Assembly: GCF_009646095.1 (NCBI RefSeq)
Contig: NZ_CP045725.1
Span: 3,100,001-3,164,000, forward strand
Length of the DNA stretch: 64,000 nt
From: Raineyella fluvialis
GTDB taxonomy: Bacteria; Actinomycetota; Actinomycetes; Propionibacteriales; Propionibacteriaceae
Reading direction: 5' to 3'
Shown piece by piece: positions 45,361-54,515 of the stretch. Position numbers and translations under genes: made by a program. Position 1 is the first letter of the stretch; each line of letters starts with the position of its first letter. The notes beneath the pieces were generated by a model, which did no database searches, was not told where the DNA came from, and saw only the letters and a list, made by a program, of their open reading frames with translations.

Positions 45361-46201
45361 ACCACAGCCCCCGCTCGCTCAGGACGTCCTTGAGGACGTC
45401 GATCCGATCACTCACCAGTCCGTCGACGCCGAGGTCGATGAGCTCACCCATCTCACCCGGGTCATCGATGGTCCACACGTGCACCTTCTTGCCCGCGGCA
45501 TGCGCGGTATCCACCAGCGCGCGGGTGACCACGCGGAACTGGTCACCGCGGACGTCGTCCCCGGCCAGGGCACCGACCATGGCGCGCGGTCCTCCGGAGG
45601 CGAGCGCCAGCGGCAAGGAAGCCCAGTGCGGGAGCTGCAGGACGTTGCCGGGCGCCGCCACCAGCCGGGGGAGGACCGGCACGATGCGCGTCCAGGCGAT
45701 GCCCGCGGGACTGACCGCTGTCGAGAGCTGCTCCCCGGCGAGGCGGCGGAAGTCGCGCAGCCGTCGGCTCGAGAAGGAGGCGACGTTGACCCGTCGCTGG
45801 GCCCGGTGCCGGTTGATCACCTCGAGCAGGGGCCGGACCGCGGCGTCCGTCTTGAGGTCGATGTTGAAGAAGGTCTCGGGGAAGGCTTCGAGGACCTCGT
45901 CGAGGGTCGGGATCGGGTCGGTGCCGCCGATCCGCGCGTGCGTCACCGCACCGTGGTCCAGGTCGGCGATGAGCCCGGTGCCGTCAGTCACCCGGTCGAG
46001 ACGGTCGTCGTGGAACGCCAGCAGGACCCCGTCCCGCGTCACGTGGACATCGGTCTCGACATGCGTGTAGCCGAGGGCCACGGCCTGTCCGAACGCATGG
46101 AGGCTGTTCTCCCGCCCGACGTTGGGGGCGTACGTGGATCCTCCACGGTGCGCCAGGGCCACGAACGGCGGGGCGAAGAAGGGCAGGTCGGTGACGGACA
46201 T
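45347..46201 (-). CDS. Glycerophosphodiester phosphodiesterase
   Basis: 284 aa TIM-barrel enzyme, no signal peptide, so cytosolic. FVALAHRGGSTYAP supplies the catalytic His-Arg, ENSLHAF the metal-binding Glu, and YTHVETDVHVTRDGVLLAFH the Glu-Asp and second His. It hydrolyses glycerophosphodiesters to glycerol 3-phosphate and an alcohol. It is the upstream partner of the MFS gene; they may handle a deacylated phospholipid product, which is an inference from overlap only. Confidence 0.9.
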   Translation of the reverse strand: MSVTDLPFFAPPFVALAHRGGSTYAPNVGRENSLHAFGQAVALGYTHVETDVHVTRDGVLLAFHDDRLDRVTDGTGLIADLDHGAVTHARIGGTDPIPTLDEVLEAFPETFFNIDLKTDAAVRPLLEVINRHRAQRRVNVASFSSRRLRDFRRLAGEQLSTAVSPAGIAWTRIVPVLPRLVAAPGNVLQLPHWASLPLALASGGPRAMVGALAGDDVRGDQFRVVTRALVDTAHAAGKKVHVWTIDDPGEMGELIDLGVDGLVSDRIDVLKDVLSERGLWYGRQ

Positions 46202-46249
46202 GGTGCCATTCCAGCAGAGGGAGGTGACCAGAGGGTGACAGTGGCGCCG

Positions 46250-47104
46250 TCAGCGGACGCGCTCGGCGGAGAAGCACCGGGTCGGGGCGACGAACTCGTC
46301 CTGGGCGGCGACGAGCGCCAGCTCGCGACGACCCAGCGCGACAGTCCTGTGCAGCAGGCCGAACATCGAGGCGGCCGTGAGCTCCACGGCGGATCGAGGC
46401 GACCCCGTCCGCAGCAGGTGAGCGAGGAAGAGCGCCGCCGTCACGTCCCCGGCACCGGCGAAGGAGGCCGGCAGCCTGGGGGTGGTGACGAGGTGGGCGC
46501 CGGAGTCGTCGACGGCGAGCATCTGGACGCTGGACGGATCGGTCCGGGTGCTCACCAGTGAGGTGACCAGGACGATGCGCGGTCCGTGGGAGCGCACCTC
46601 GTCGACCGCCTCGAGGATCTCCTCGAGCGACTGCGTCCTGCGGCCGACCAGCTGATCGAGCTCGAAGTGGTTCGGGGTGAGGACCTGGGCCATCGGCACC
46701 ACCCGATCACGCAACATCACGGGCACTTCGTCACGGACGAAGAAGCCGCGCCCGACGTCGCCCATCACCGGGTCGCAGCACCAGAGCGCGTCCGGATTGC
46801 GCTCCCGCAGCAGGGTGGCGGCCGCGAGGACGGCCTCGCCGGTCTCGCCGTCGCCGAGGTAGCCCGACAGCAGCGCGTCGCAATCGGCCAACGCGCCCCG
46901 GTCGTCGATGCCGCGGACGACCTCGAGGACCTCGCCGGGGCCAAGCACCGGACCACGCCAGTCGCCGTAGCCGGTGTGGTTGGAGAAGTGCACGGTGGCC
47001 ACCGGGTGCACCTCGATCCCCATCCGCATCAGTGGGAAGGCAGCGGCACTGTTGCCGGCGTGCCCGTACGCCACCGAGGACTGGATGGACAGGATCGAGG
47101 TCAT
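46250..47104 (-). CDS. pdxY: Pyridoxal kinase
   Basis: 284 aa PdxK/PdxY ribokinase-fold enzyme phosphorylating pyridoxal. [20 protein letters not shown] is the conserved N-terminus, [16 protein letters not shown] the substrate region, [20 protein letters not shown] the family motif and [17 protein letters not shown] the anion-hole GxGD. ATG 47104 (MTSILS) is chosen over ATG 47113 because of the usual family start. It is 25 nt downstream of the MurA-like gene. Confidence 0.92.
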   Translation of the reverse strand: MTSILSIQSSVAYGHAGNSAAAFPLMRMGIEVHPVATVHFSNHTGYGDWRGPVLGPGEVLEVVRGIDDRGALADCDALLSGYLGDGETGEAVLAAATLLRERNPDALWCCDPVMGDVGRGFFVRDEVPVMLRDRVVPMAQVLTPNHFELDQLVGRRTQSLEEILEAVDEVRSHGPRIVLVTSLVSTRTDPSSVQMLAVDDSGAHLVTTPRLPASFAGAGDVTAALFLAHLLRTGSPRSAVELTAASMFGLLHRTVALGRRELALVAAQDEFVAPTRCFSAERVR

Positions 47105-47129
47105 GCGCCCCATGGTGCCACCGCAGGCT

Positions 47130-48689
47130 CTAGCTGGTGGTCACCTGCACGTTGGCGCCGAGCGCGTTGAGGCGGTTGGGCAGGTCCTCGTAGCCACGAT
47201 TGATGACGTAGACGTCGCGCAGCACCGATTCGCCCTTGGCACCCAGCATCGCCAGCAGCAGGCAGACGCCGGGGCGCAGGGCCGGGGGACAGGTGACCTC
47301 GCGGCCGCGCCACTTGGTCGGGCCGTTGACGATCAGTCGGTGCGGATCGAGGAGCTGGATGTTGCCCCCGATCTTGGCCAGGTCGAGCAGGTGGATGGCC
47401 CGGTTCTCGTAGACCCAGTCATGGATCAGTGTCTGGCCCTGGGCCTCCGCCGCGATCACCGCGAAGAACGGCAGATTGTCGATGTTGAGCCCGGGGAACG
47501 GCATCGGGTGGATCTTGTCGATCGGCGCCCGCAGCGTCGAGGGCCGCACCGTGATGTCGACCAGGCGCGTCCGCCCGTTGTCGGCCATGTACTCCTCGGT
47601 GATGGTGAAGTCCAGCCCCATCTCCTCGAGGATGGCCAACTCGATCTCGAGGAACTCGATCGGTGCCCGCTGGATGGTCAGCTCGGACTTGGTCACGATG
47701 GCGGCCGTGATCAGGCTCATCGCCTCGATCGGATCCTCCGACGGGAAGTACTCCACGTCGGCGTTGATCTCTTCGATGCCGTGGACGACGAGGGTGGTGG
47801 TGCCGACACCGTCGATCCGTACGCCCAGGCGCTGCAGGAAGAAGCAGAGGTCCTGGACCATGTAGTTCGGCGAGGCGTTGCGGATGGTCACCGGTCCCTC
47901 GACCATCGCGGCGGCCATCAGCGCGTTCTCGGTGACCGTGTCACCACGCTCGGTCAGGACGACGGCACGTTCGGGGGCGTGGACGTCCCCGGCGGCGCAG
48001 CGGTAGAAGCCCTCGGTGGCCAGCACGTCGAGGCCGAAATGGCGCAGCACCTGGAGGTGCGGCTCGATGGTGCGGGCGCCCAGGTCGCAGCCACCGGCGT
48101 ACGGCACGTTGAACTCGGGGTGGAAGTGCATCAGCGGCGCGAAGAACATGATGATGGAGCGCGTCCGGCGGGCGGCCGCGACATCCATGGAGGCGAGGTC
48201 GAGCTCGGCCGGGCGGATCAGCTCCAGGTCCGTGTCGTTGATCCAGGAGATCCGGTAGCCGATGCTGATCAGCACCTCGCAGATCCGGTTGACCTCTTCG
48301 ATCTTGGCGATCTTCCGCAGGACCGTACGACCGCGGTTGAGCAGCGAGGCGCACAGCAGGGCGACGGCGGCGTTCTTGGACGACCTGACGTCGATCGCTC
48401 CACTCAGCTGCCGGCCGCCCTCGATGGTGAGGTGCATCGCGGTCGGCTTGGTGGGGTTCATCGGGTGCGGGGCTTCCTCGCTCACCTCGGACTCGGCGTC
48501 CGAATCGAGGGCCCGGGCGATCCGGTTCACCAGATCGATCGACACGGTCGCCGCGCCGTTCTCGACGTCTTCCAGGGTCGAGGACGGGGTGTTCAACTTG
48601 GCGGCGAGGTCGGCCAGGGAAAGGCCTCGCTGCTCACGGGCGTCGCGGATCATTGTGCCGATCTGCAGGGCGGTGGAGCTAGAAGTCAC
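47130..48689 (-). CDS. UDP-GlcNAc 1-carboxyvinyltransferase (MurA-like) with N-terminal XRE helix-turn-helix
   Basis: 519 aa; ordinary MurA is about 420. Residues 8-66 form an XRE/Cro HTH ([20 protein letters not shown], then [20 protein letters not shown]). Residues 85-519 form the EPT domain: [35 protein letters not shown] (with the PEP-binding Cys equivalent to Cys115 of E. coli MurA) and [15 protein letters not shown] near the end. So it could make UDP-GlcNAc-enolpyruvate, bind DNA, or both. GTG 48689 lies 6 nt after a TAGGCT -10, so it is likely leaderless. It is divergent from lpd. Confidence 0.88.
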   Translation of the reverse strand: MTSSSTALQIGTMIRDAREQRGLSLADLAAKLNTPSSTLEDVENGAATVSIDLVNRIARALDSDAESEVSEEAPHPMNPTKPTAMHLTIEGGRQLSGAIDVRSSKNAAVALLCASLLNRGRTVLRKIAKIEEVNRICEVLISIGYRISWINDTDLELIRPAELDLASMDVAAARRTRSIIMFFAPLMHFHPEFNVPYAGGCDLGARTIEPHLQVLRHFGLDVLATEGFYRCAAGDVHAPERAVVLTERGDTVTENALMAAAMVEGPVTIRNASPNYMVQDLCFFLQRLGVRIDGVGTTTLVVHGIEEINADVEYFPSEDPIEAMSLITAAIVTKSELTIQRAPIEFLEIELAILEEMGLDFTITEEYMADNGRTRLVDITVRPSTLRAPIDKIHPMPFPGLNIDNLPFFAVIAAEAQGQTLIHDWVYENRAIHLLDLAKIGGNIQLLDPHRLIVNGPTKWRGREVTCPPALRPGVCLLLAMLGAKGESVLRDVYVINRGYEDLPNRLNALGANVQVTTS

Positions 48690-48695
48690 CGCCCA

Positions 48696-48701
48696 AGCCT
48701 A
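48696..48701 (-). promoter_or_regulatory. -10 element of the HTH-MurA gene
   Basis: TAGGCT on the minus strand, 6 nt before the GTG start at 48689, with no Shine-Dalgarno between. Confidence 0.45.
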
Positions 48702-48823
48702 ACCCACGGTCCCCGCTCGACCCGCCTCGCGCCTCCGCGGGCCCGTCCCGGGAGGGGATCAGGGGCCGATCGGTACGACCGTTCCGCCAGGTGCACCGGC
48801 CGGGTCCGTCATCGGCGGTCACG

Positions 48824-48853
48824 ACGACAGGAAGGGGCCTCGCTGGTTAAGGT
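48824..48853 (+). promoter_or_regulatory. Promoter of lpd
   Basis: ACGACA (48824-48829), 18 nt, then TAAGGT (48848-48853), and 7 nt to ATG 48861. The GAGG nearby is only 2 nt from the start codon, too close for a Shine-Dalgarno, so a leaderless mRNA is likely. Confidence 0.42.
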
Positions 48854-48860
48854 TGAGGCC

Positions 48861-50267
48861 ATGACCGCACACTTTGACGTCGTTGTCCTGGGCGCCGGGC
48901 CCGGAGGGTATGTGGCGGCGATCCGCGCCGCTCAGCTGGGCCTGAAGACCGCCGTTGTCGAGAAGCAGTGGTGGGGCGGTGTCTGCCTGAACGTCGGCTG
49001 CATCCCCACCAAGTCCCTGCTCCGCAACGCCGAACTGGCCCACATCTTCACGCACGAGCGTGACACCTTCGGTTTCAGCATCGACGGCGAGGTGCGTCTG
49101 GACTACGCCAAGGCCTTCACGCGGTCCCGCAAGGTCTCGGAGCGCTCGGTCGGCGGCGTCCACTTCCTGATGAAGAAGAACAAGATCCAGGAGCTCAACG
49201 GCTGGGGCACCTTCAAGGACGCCAAGACGATCGAGGTGACGAAGGACGACGGAACGGTCGAGACGGTCACCGCCGAGAACGTGATCATCGCCGCCGGCTC
49301 GGTCACCCGGATGCTGCCGGGCATGCAGCGGTCCGCCAACGTGCTGACGTACGAGGAGCTGATCCTCTCCGACACCCTGCCGCAGAAGATCATCATCGGT
49401 GGCGCCGGCGCGATCGGCACGGAGTTCGCCTACGTGCTCAACTCCTACGGCGTCGACGTCACCATCGTCGAGTACCTCGACCGGATGATCCCGGTCGAGG
49501 ACGCCGAACTGGGCAAGGAGCTGCTGAAGGCCTACAAGAAGCTCGGCATCAACGTCCTGACGAGCACCGCGGTCAAGCAGGTCGAGGACACCGGCTCGGG
49601 CGTCCGGATCACCGTCGAGCCGGCCGCCGGCGGCGACCAGCAGGTCCTCGAGGCCGACAAGATGCTGTCCGCCTTCGGATTCGCCCCCCGGACCGAGGGG
49701 TACGGCCTGGAGAACACCGGCGTGTCCCTGACCCAGCGCGGCGCCATCGAGATCGACGACTTCATGCGGACCAACGTGCCCGGCGTCTACGCCATCGGTG
49801 ACGTGACCGCCAAGCTGATGCTGGCCCACACCGCGGAGGCGATGGGCGTCGTGGCCGCCGAGACGATCGCCGGCGCGGAGACGATGCCGATCAACTACGA
49901 CATGATCCCGCACGCGACCTACTGCCAGCCGCAGATCGCCGCCTTCGGCTACACCGAGGAGAAGGCCAAGGAGCTCGGCTACGACGTCAAGGTCGCCAAG
50001 TTCCCGTTCTCGGCGAACGCCAAGGCCAACGGCCTCAACGAGGGCGTCGGATTCGTGAAGATCGTCGCCGACGCGACGTACGGGGAGATCCTCGGCGCCC
50101 ACATGATCGGCCCGGAGGTCACCGAACTACTGCCCGAGCTCGTGCTGGCCCAGACCTGGGACCTCACGGCCGAGGAAATCGGTCGTACGGTGCACGCCCA
50201 CCCGACCCTCTCCGAAGCGATCAAGGAGGCGGCCGAGGGCATCGGCGGCCACATGATCAACCTCTGA
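48861..50267 (+). CDS. lpdA: Dihydrolipoyl dehydrogenase
   Basis: 468 aa flavoprotein, E3 of the pyruvate and 2-oxoglutarate dehydrogenase complexes. FAD motif [20 protein letters not shown], redox-active disulfide [19 protein letters not shown] (Cys pair four residues apart), NAD motif [20 protein letters not shown], and the C-terminal active-site dyad AHPTLSEA. Single-gene unit: no E1 or E2 gene nearby. A strong terminator follows. Confidence 0.96.
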   Translation: MTAHFDVVVLGAGPGGYVAAIRAAQLGLKTAVVEKQWWGGVCLNVGCIPTKSLLRNAELAHIFTHERDTFGFSIDGEVRLDYAKAFTRSRKVSERSVGGVHFLMKKNKIQELNGWGTFKDAKTIEVTKDDGTVETVTAENVIIAAGSVTRMLPGMQRSANVLTYEELILSDTLPQKIIIGGAGAIGTEFAYVLNSYGVDVTIVEYLDRMIPVEDAELGKELLKAYKKLGINVLTSTAVKQVEDTGSGVRITVEPAAGGDQQVLEADKMLSAFGFAPRTEGYGLENTGVSLTQRGAIEIDDFMRTNVPGVYAIGDVTAKLMLAHTAEAMGVVAAETIAGAETMPINYDMIPHATYCQPQIAAFGYTEEKAKELGYDVKVAKFPFSANAKANGLNEGVGFVKIVADATYGEILGAHMIGPEVTELLPELVLAQTWDLTAEEIGRTVHAHPTLSEAIKEAAEGIGGHMINL

Positions 50268-50281
50268 GCGCTCCACCCGAC

Positions 50282-50325
50282 GCAGGACGCCCCCGGCCAT
50301 CACTGATGACCCGGGGGCGTCCTGC
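50282..50325 (+). terminator. Terminator of lpd
   Basis: Perfect 15-bp stem GCAGGACGCCCCCGG / CCGGGGGCGTCCTGC with a 14-nt loop, 15 nt after the lpd stop. Confidence 0.83.
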
Positions 50326-50415
50326 GCCCGGGGCACCGCCGCTCGACGTCCAGGGGGAGGCGCCGACCACCGACCTGGTCCCGGCCCGTGCCGACCCTCA
50401 TGAAAGAGTGGGAAC

Positions 50416-50858
50416 ATGAGCTTCCTGCGCGACCGGCACCTGGTGGTCGGAGCCGCCCTGGTGGACGATCTCGCCCGGCCGACCAGGCTGCTGGCGGCCC
50501 GTCGCCACGCCACGACCCATGCGGGGGCTGGGAGTTCCCCGGCGGCAAGGTCGAGCCCGGCGAGGATCCGATCGCCGCCCTGCACCGCGAACTCGACGAG
50601 GAACTCGACCTGGCGATCACCGTCGGCCCTGAGGTCACCGGCCCGATGCCGGACGGTGCCTGGCCGATCGTCGAGGGGTGGCGGATCCGCGTCTGGTTCG
50701 CCGTCCCAGCCCGTACGGACGTCCGGCCCGGGCCGGCCCACGACCGGTTGCGCTGGCTCAGCGCCGGCGAGCTGGACAGCGTCGGCTGGCTCCCGGCCGA
50801 CGACGCGATCGTCTCCGTCATCCGCTCCCTGATGGCCCCGGTCTCGGCCGGCTCCTGA
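50416..50858 (+). CDS. Nudix hydrolase (MutT-like), frameshifted
   Basis: N-terminus MSFLRDRHLVVGAALVDDLA in one frame, Nudix box GGKVEPGEDPIAALHRELDE followed by ELDLAI in the next. Inserting one G in the five-G run at 50523-50527 gives 147 aa with a complete GX5EX7REUXEEXGU motif. Likely a MutT/8-oxo-dGTP or related NTP pyrophosphohydrolase protecting the nucleotide pool. ATG 50416 is preceded by GAAAGAGTGGG. It abuts the next gene with 1 nt between. Confidence 0.82.
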
Positions 50859-50859
50859 G

Positions 50860-51852
50860 ATGGCACAGCCTGGCGCGGGATCCACCACCCAGTGCTCGTC
50901 CCTGTCCCAGGACGTGGGTGAGCCGGCCATCGGGACGGCAGCAGAGGCGTCCTGCTGGGTGGTGCTCGAACAGGACGGGCCCTGGGGTGCCAAGGCAGCG
51001 ACGCAGTCACGGCTCGACCCCGGAATCGGGCGCCGGCTGGATGTCGAGACGGCGGCGGTGGGCGGGCGTTTCGCCCTGATGCGCCGGCCCGGCGCCCACC
51101 CCGACCGGCGGGCCACCGAGCGGCACGTGGTCATCAGTGGGGGACCGGCCGAGGACCCGTGGCTCGTCCGCGGCATCGTGGCCCGACCTGAACGGCTGCT
51201 CGAGGTGCCGTGGGAGGCCCTGGCGGATACCTCCCCGCAGCGCCTGCTCGCGGCGCTGCCCGAGATGACCCCGACCGTGGACCCGATCCTGCTGGTCTGC
51301 ACCAACGGCAAGCGCGACCGCTGTTGCGCCATCCGGGCCCGGCCGCTCGCCGAGGCAGCCGACGCCGCGTTCCCCGGGCGCGTGGTCGAGACCACCCATC
51401 TGGGGGGTCACCGGTTCGCCCCGACCGCCGTGATCCTTCCGTACGGCCAGACCTACGCCCGCCTCGACGAGGTCACGGTGGTGGAGGCGTTGCACGCCGC
51501 CGACGAGCGGCGGATCCCCTCTTCCCTCGCGGACGCGACACACCACCGGGGCCGCAGCCACCTCCTCCGGCCACAGCAGGCCGCGGAACACGCCTACCGC
51601 CTCGCGACCGGCGACTGGAGCGTTCCCGGACCGTACGTCGGCCCGGCGACTCTCGTGGACGGAGCGGACCCCCAGGAGGGGACCTGGACAGTGCCGGTGG
51701 GGAGCGGGGAGCGGGGGATGACCATCGTGGTCTCGCGGGCAACCACGGACCGTCGACGACCGGAATCCTGCGGCAAGGAGCCGGTGGCGGTGGTCGAGTG
51801 GCGGACCCACAGGCTCGAGTCGAGCACGATGGAGACGCCCCTGTCGCGGTGA
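50860..51852 (+). CDS. Sucrase/ferredoxin-like (thioredoxin-fold [2Fe-2S]) family protein
   Basis: 330 aa. The C-terminal half carries the Suc/Fer motif ILLVCTNGKRDRCCAIRARP and ETTHLGGHRFAPTAVILPYG, with cysteines placed as in thioredoxin-like [2Fe-2S] ferredoxins. The N-terminal half is less conserved, as is usual in this family. It might be a redox carrier; its position just ahead of the ferredoxin-dependent sulfite reductase is suggestive but not proof. It has a separate promoter region from sir downstream. Confidence 0.8.
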   Translation: MAQPGAGSTTQCSSLSQDVGEPAIGTAAEASCWVVLEQDGPWGAKAATQSRLDPGIGRRLDVETAAVGGRFALMRRPGAHPDRRATERHVVISGGPAEDPWLVRGIVARPERLLEVPWEALADTSPQRLLAALPEMTPTVDPILLVCTNGKRDRCCAIRARPLAEAADAAFPGRVVETTHLGGHRFAPTAVILPYGQTYARLDEVTVVEALHAADERRIPSSLADATHHRGRSHLLRPQQAAEHAYRLATGDWSVPGPYVGPATLVDGADPQEGTWTVPVGSGERGMTIVVSRATTDRRRPESCGKEPVAVVEWRTHRLESSTMETPLSR

Positions 51853-51929
51853 TGCGGGTGGCCCGCGAACCCCCGTCGGCGCGGAGTGGCCGGCCGGCTG
51901 GGAGAGGGCTGGGGAATGGACCACTGGGT

Positions 51930-51958
51930 TTTACTTTTCGCTATGGGATGGTTAACCT
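51930..51958 (+). promoter_or_regulatory. Promoter of the sulfate-assimilation operon
   Basis: TTTACT (51930-51935), a 17-nt spacer and TAACCT (51953-51958), in the most AT-rich stretch of the region. Expected start about 51965, giving a 92-nt leader before sir. Confidence 0.5.
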
Positions 51959-51998
51959 CGCGTAATACCGATGGAGAGGCCCGCCTCCCTCTCGGTGC

Positions 51999-52020
51999 GC
52001 GTCCGCCGCCGGGCGGACGC
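51999..52020 (+). other. GC hairpin in the sir leader
   Basis: Perfect 9-bp stem GCGTCCGCC / GGCGGACGC with a GCCG loop, 37 nt before the sir start codon. It could be a regulatory stem, an attenuator or incidental. Confidence 0.35.
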
Positions 52021-52056
52021 GGCGGCTCACCACCTGCCCGATGCCGAGGAGGCCCC

Positions 52057-53778
52057 GTGTCCTACGACCGCACGACGACCCCGACCGTTCCCGGTCATGC
52101 ACCCGCAGGGGAGCGTGTCCGAGGACCCAAGAAGGACCGTTCCAACGGTCAGTGGGCGATCGACGGGCGTGCACCCCTCAACCACAACGAGGAGTTCAAG
52201 CAGGAGGACGACGGGCTGAACGTCCGCCAGCGCATCCTCGACGTTTACGCCAAGCAGGGATTCGACTCCATCCCGACCGACGACCTCTTCGGCCGGATGC
52301 GATGGTGGGGCCTCTACACCCAGCGCGACCAGTCCTTCGACGCCACCCGGACCGGGAAGCTGACCGACGCCGAGCTCTCCGACCGCTACTTCATGCAGCG
52401 CATCCGGGTCGACGGGCAGATCCTCAGCACCGAGCAGGTGCGCGTCATCGCGGGCATCTCCCAGGACTTCGCCCGGAACAGCCTCGACATCACCGACCGG
52501 CAGAACATCCAACTGCACTGGGTCCGGATCGAGGACGTCCCGGAGCTGTGGGGCCGGCTGGACGCCGTCGGCCTCAACACCATCACCGCCTGTGGTGACA
52601 CCCCCCGCGGCTTCCTCGGCAGCCCCGTCGCCGGCATCGCCGCAGACGAGATCATCGACCCCACCCCGCTGATCGAGGAGATCCGCGAGCGCTACATCAA
52701 TGACCCCCACTTCACGAACCTCCCCCGGAAGTTCAAGACGGCGATCACCGGCCACCCGAGCCTGGACGTGTGCCACGAGATCAACGACATCTCCTTCGTC
52801 GGTGTCCAGCACCCGGAGTACGGCGCCGGCTACGACCTGTGGGTCGGTGGCGGGCTGTCCACCGCACCGCGCTTCGCCGAGCGGGTCGGCGTGTTCGTCC
52901 GCCCCGAGGAGGCTGCGGAGGTGTGGGCCGGAGTGATCGCGATCTTCCGCGACTACGGCTACCGCCGGTCGCGCAACAAGGCCCGGCTGAAGTTCCTCGT
53001 AGCAGACTGGGGCCCCGAGAAGTTCCGTCAGGTGCTCCAGGACGAGTACCTCCACCGGGCGCTGCCGGACGGCCCCGCCCCGGTCTCCAACGGGACCGCG
53101 GGTGACCACGTCGGCATCCACGACCAGAAGGACGGCCGCAAGTACATCGGTTTCGCGCCGACCGTCGGCCGCGTCGGCGGCACCACGCTGGCCCGGGTCG
53201 CCGACCTCGCCGAAGCCGCCGGCTCGCAGCGGATCAGCTTCACCCCGCACCAGAAGCTCCTCATCCTCGACGTCGACCCCGACAAGGTCGACGAGCTCGT
53301 CACCGCGATGGATGAGCTCGGCCTGAAGGCCAAGCCGAGCCCCTTCCGCCGCGCGACGATGGCCTGCACCGGCATCGAGTACTGCAAGCTCGCCTTCGTC
53401 GAGACCAAGGGGCTCGCCTCCCGGGTGATCGACGACCTCGAGCAGCGCTTCGAGGGTGTGGACCTCGACACACCCATCAGCCTGCACCTCAACGGCTGCC
53501 CCAACTCCTGCGCCCGCATCCAGACCGCCGACATCGGGCTCAAGGGGCAGTTGCTGGGCGGGACGGAGTTCGGCTTCCAGGTGCACCTGGGTGGCGGCCT
53601 CGCCTCCGCGGACCGGGACGAGGCCGGCCTGGGGCACACCGTCCGTGGGCTCAAGGTGAGCGCGGACGACCTTCCGGGTTACGTTGAGCGCGTGGTTCGA
53701 CGTTTCCTGGACCAGCGCCTGGCCGGGGAGAGCTTCTCCGCCTGGGTGGCACGCAGTGATGACAAGGAGTTCCTGTGA
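52057..53778 (+). CDS. sir: Ferredoxin-dependent assimilatory sulfite reductase
   Basis: 573 aa sirohaem/[4Fe-4S] enzyme reducing sulfite to sulfide. It belongs to the ferredoxin nitrite/sulfite reductase family. Cluster ligands are Cys437 and Cys443 (MACTGIEYCKLAF) and Cys481 and Cys485 (LNGCPNSCARI); FARNSLDITDRQNIQLHWVR and NTITACGDTPRGFLGSPVAG bind sirohaem. The operon partners (APS reductase, ATP sulfurylase) make sulfite, not nitrite, the substrate. GTG 52057 has GAGGAGG. The 3' end overlaps cysH by 4 nt. Confidence 0.93.
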   Translation: MSYDRTTTPTVPGHAPAGERVRGPKKDRSNGQWAIDGRAPLNHNEEFKQEDDGLNVRQRILDVYAKQGFDSIPTDDLFGRMRWWGLYTQRDQSFDATRTGKLTDAELSDRYFMQRIRVDGQILSTEQVRVIAGISQDFARNSLDITDRQNIQLHWVRIEDVPELWGRLDAVGLNTITACGDTPRGFLGSPVAGIAADEIIDPTPLIEEIRERYINDPHFTNLPRKFKTAITGHPSLDVCHEINDISFVGVQHPEYGAGYDLWVGGGLSTAPRFAERVGVFVRPEEAAEVWAGVIAIFRDYGYRRSRNKARLKFLVADWGPEKFRQVLQDEYLHRALPDGPAPVSNGTAGDHVGIHDQKDGRKYIGFAPTVGRVGGTTLARVADLAEAAGSQRISFTPHQKLLILDVDPDKVDELVTAMDELGLKAKPSPFRRATMACTGIEYCKLAFVETKGLASRVIDDLEQRFEGVDLDTPISLHLNGCPNSCARIQTADIGLKGQLLGGTEFGFQVHLGGGLASADRDEAGLGHTVRGLKVSADDLPGYVERVVRRFLDQRLAGESFSAWVARSDDKEFL

Positions 53779-54515
53779 CGACCGCATCCGACATCCCCGC
53801 CAGCCACGGGCCGGGACGCCGACGCTCCGAGGACGAACTGAGGACCATCGCCGAGGAGGCGGGTGAGCGGTTCGCCGAGGCCTCCGCCGAGGAGGTGCTC
53901 GCCTGGGCGGCCGAGGAGTTCGGTGACGCCCTCGCCGTCGCCTGCTCGATGGCCGGCGACACGGTGTTGCCGCACCTGGTGTCCAGCCTGCACCCGGGCG
54001 TGGACGTGCTGTTCCTGGAGACCGGCTACCACTTCGCCGAGACCCTCGGCACCCGCGCCGAGATCGCCACCGTCCTGCCGGTGAACGTGATCGACGTGCT
54101 GCCGAGGTTGACCGTCGCCGAGCAGGACGCCGAGTACGGCAAGGACCTGTTCGCCCGCGATCCCGGCGCCTGCTGCGCCATGCGCAAGGTCGAGCCGCTG
54201 AACCGTGAGCTGGGCGGCTACGAGGCCTGGGTGACCGGTCTGCGTCGCGAGGACAACGTCCTGCGCCGCAACGCGAAGCTGGTCGAGTGGGACACCACCC
54301 ACCACATGGTGAAGCTGAACCCGATCGCCGCCTGGACCTTCGATGACGTGATCGACTACGCCGGCCAGCACGGCGTCCCGATCAACCCACTGCTGACCGA
54401 CGGCTACCCCTCGATCGGCTGCGAACCCTGCACCCGCCGGGTCGAGCCCGGTGAAGACCCCCGAGCCGGCCGCTGGGCCGGACTGGCCAAGACAGAATGC
54501 GGGATCCACCTGTGA
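53775..54515 (+). CDS. cysH: Adenylyl-sulfate (APS) reductase
   Basis: 246 aa PAPS/APS reductase family. FGDALAVACSMAGDTVLPHL is the PP-loop region; DPGACCAMRKVEPLNREL and IGCEPCTRRVEPGEDPRAGR supply the CC/CxxC pairs of a [4Fe-4S] cluster, which marks an APS (not PAPS) reductase; KTECGIH near the end holds the catalytic Cys. It converts APS to sulfite using thioredoxin. GTG overlaps the sir stop (GTGA). Consistent with this, no APS kinase (cysC) is seen in the operon. Confidence 0.94.
   Translation: MTTASDIPASHGPGRRRSEDELRTIAEEAGERFAEASAEEVLAWAAEEFGDALAVACSMAGDTVLPHLVSSLHPGVDVLFLETGYHFAETLGTRAEIATVLPVNVIDVLPRLTVAEQDAEYGKDLFARDPGACCAMRKVEPLNRELGGYEAWVTGLRREDNVLRRNAKLVEWDTTHHMVKLNPIAAWTFDDVIDYAGQHGVPINPLLTDGYPSIGCEPCTRRVEPGEDPRAGRWAGLAKTECGIHL

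Noticed and set aside
48819-50102. Long open frame antisense to lpd (427 aa), and similar long antisense frames at 52027-53787, 34446-35885 and 10986-12707
   Set aside because: They mirror highly conserved genes in high-GC DNA; the translations are Gly/Arg/Asp-rich without motifs and lack ribosome sites.
51886-52056. N-terminal extension of sir
   Set aside because: It spans the AT-rich promoter and has no family similarity; GTG 52057 has GAGGAGG and the expected length.
51971-52056. Cysteine attenuator leader peptide before sir
   Set aside because: The small frame starting at 51971 has no cysteine cluster ahead of the hairpin, so a Cys-codon attenuation mechanism is not supported, though an upstream-frame effect remains possible.
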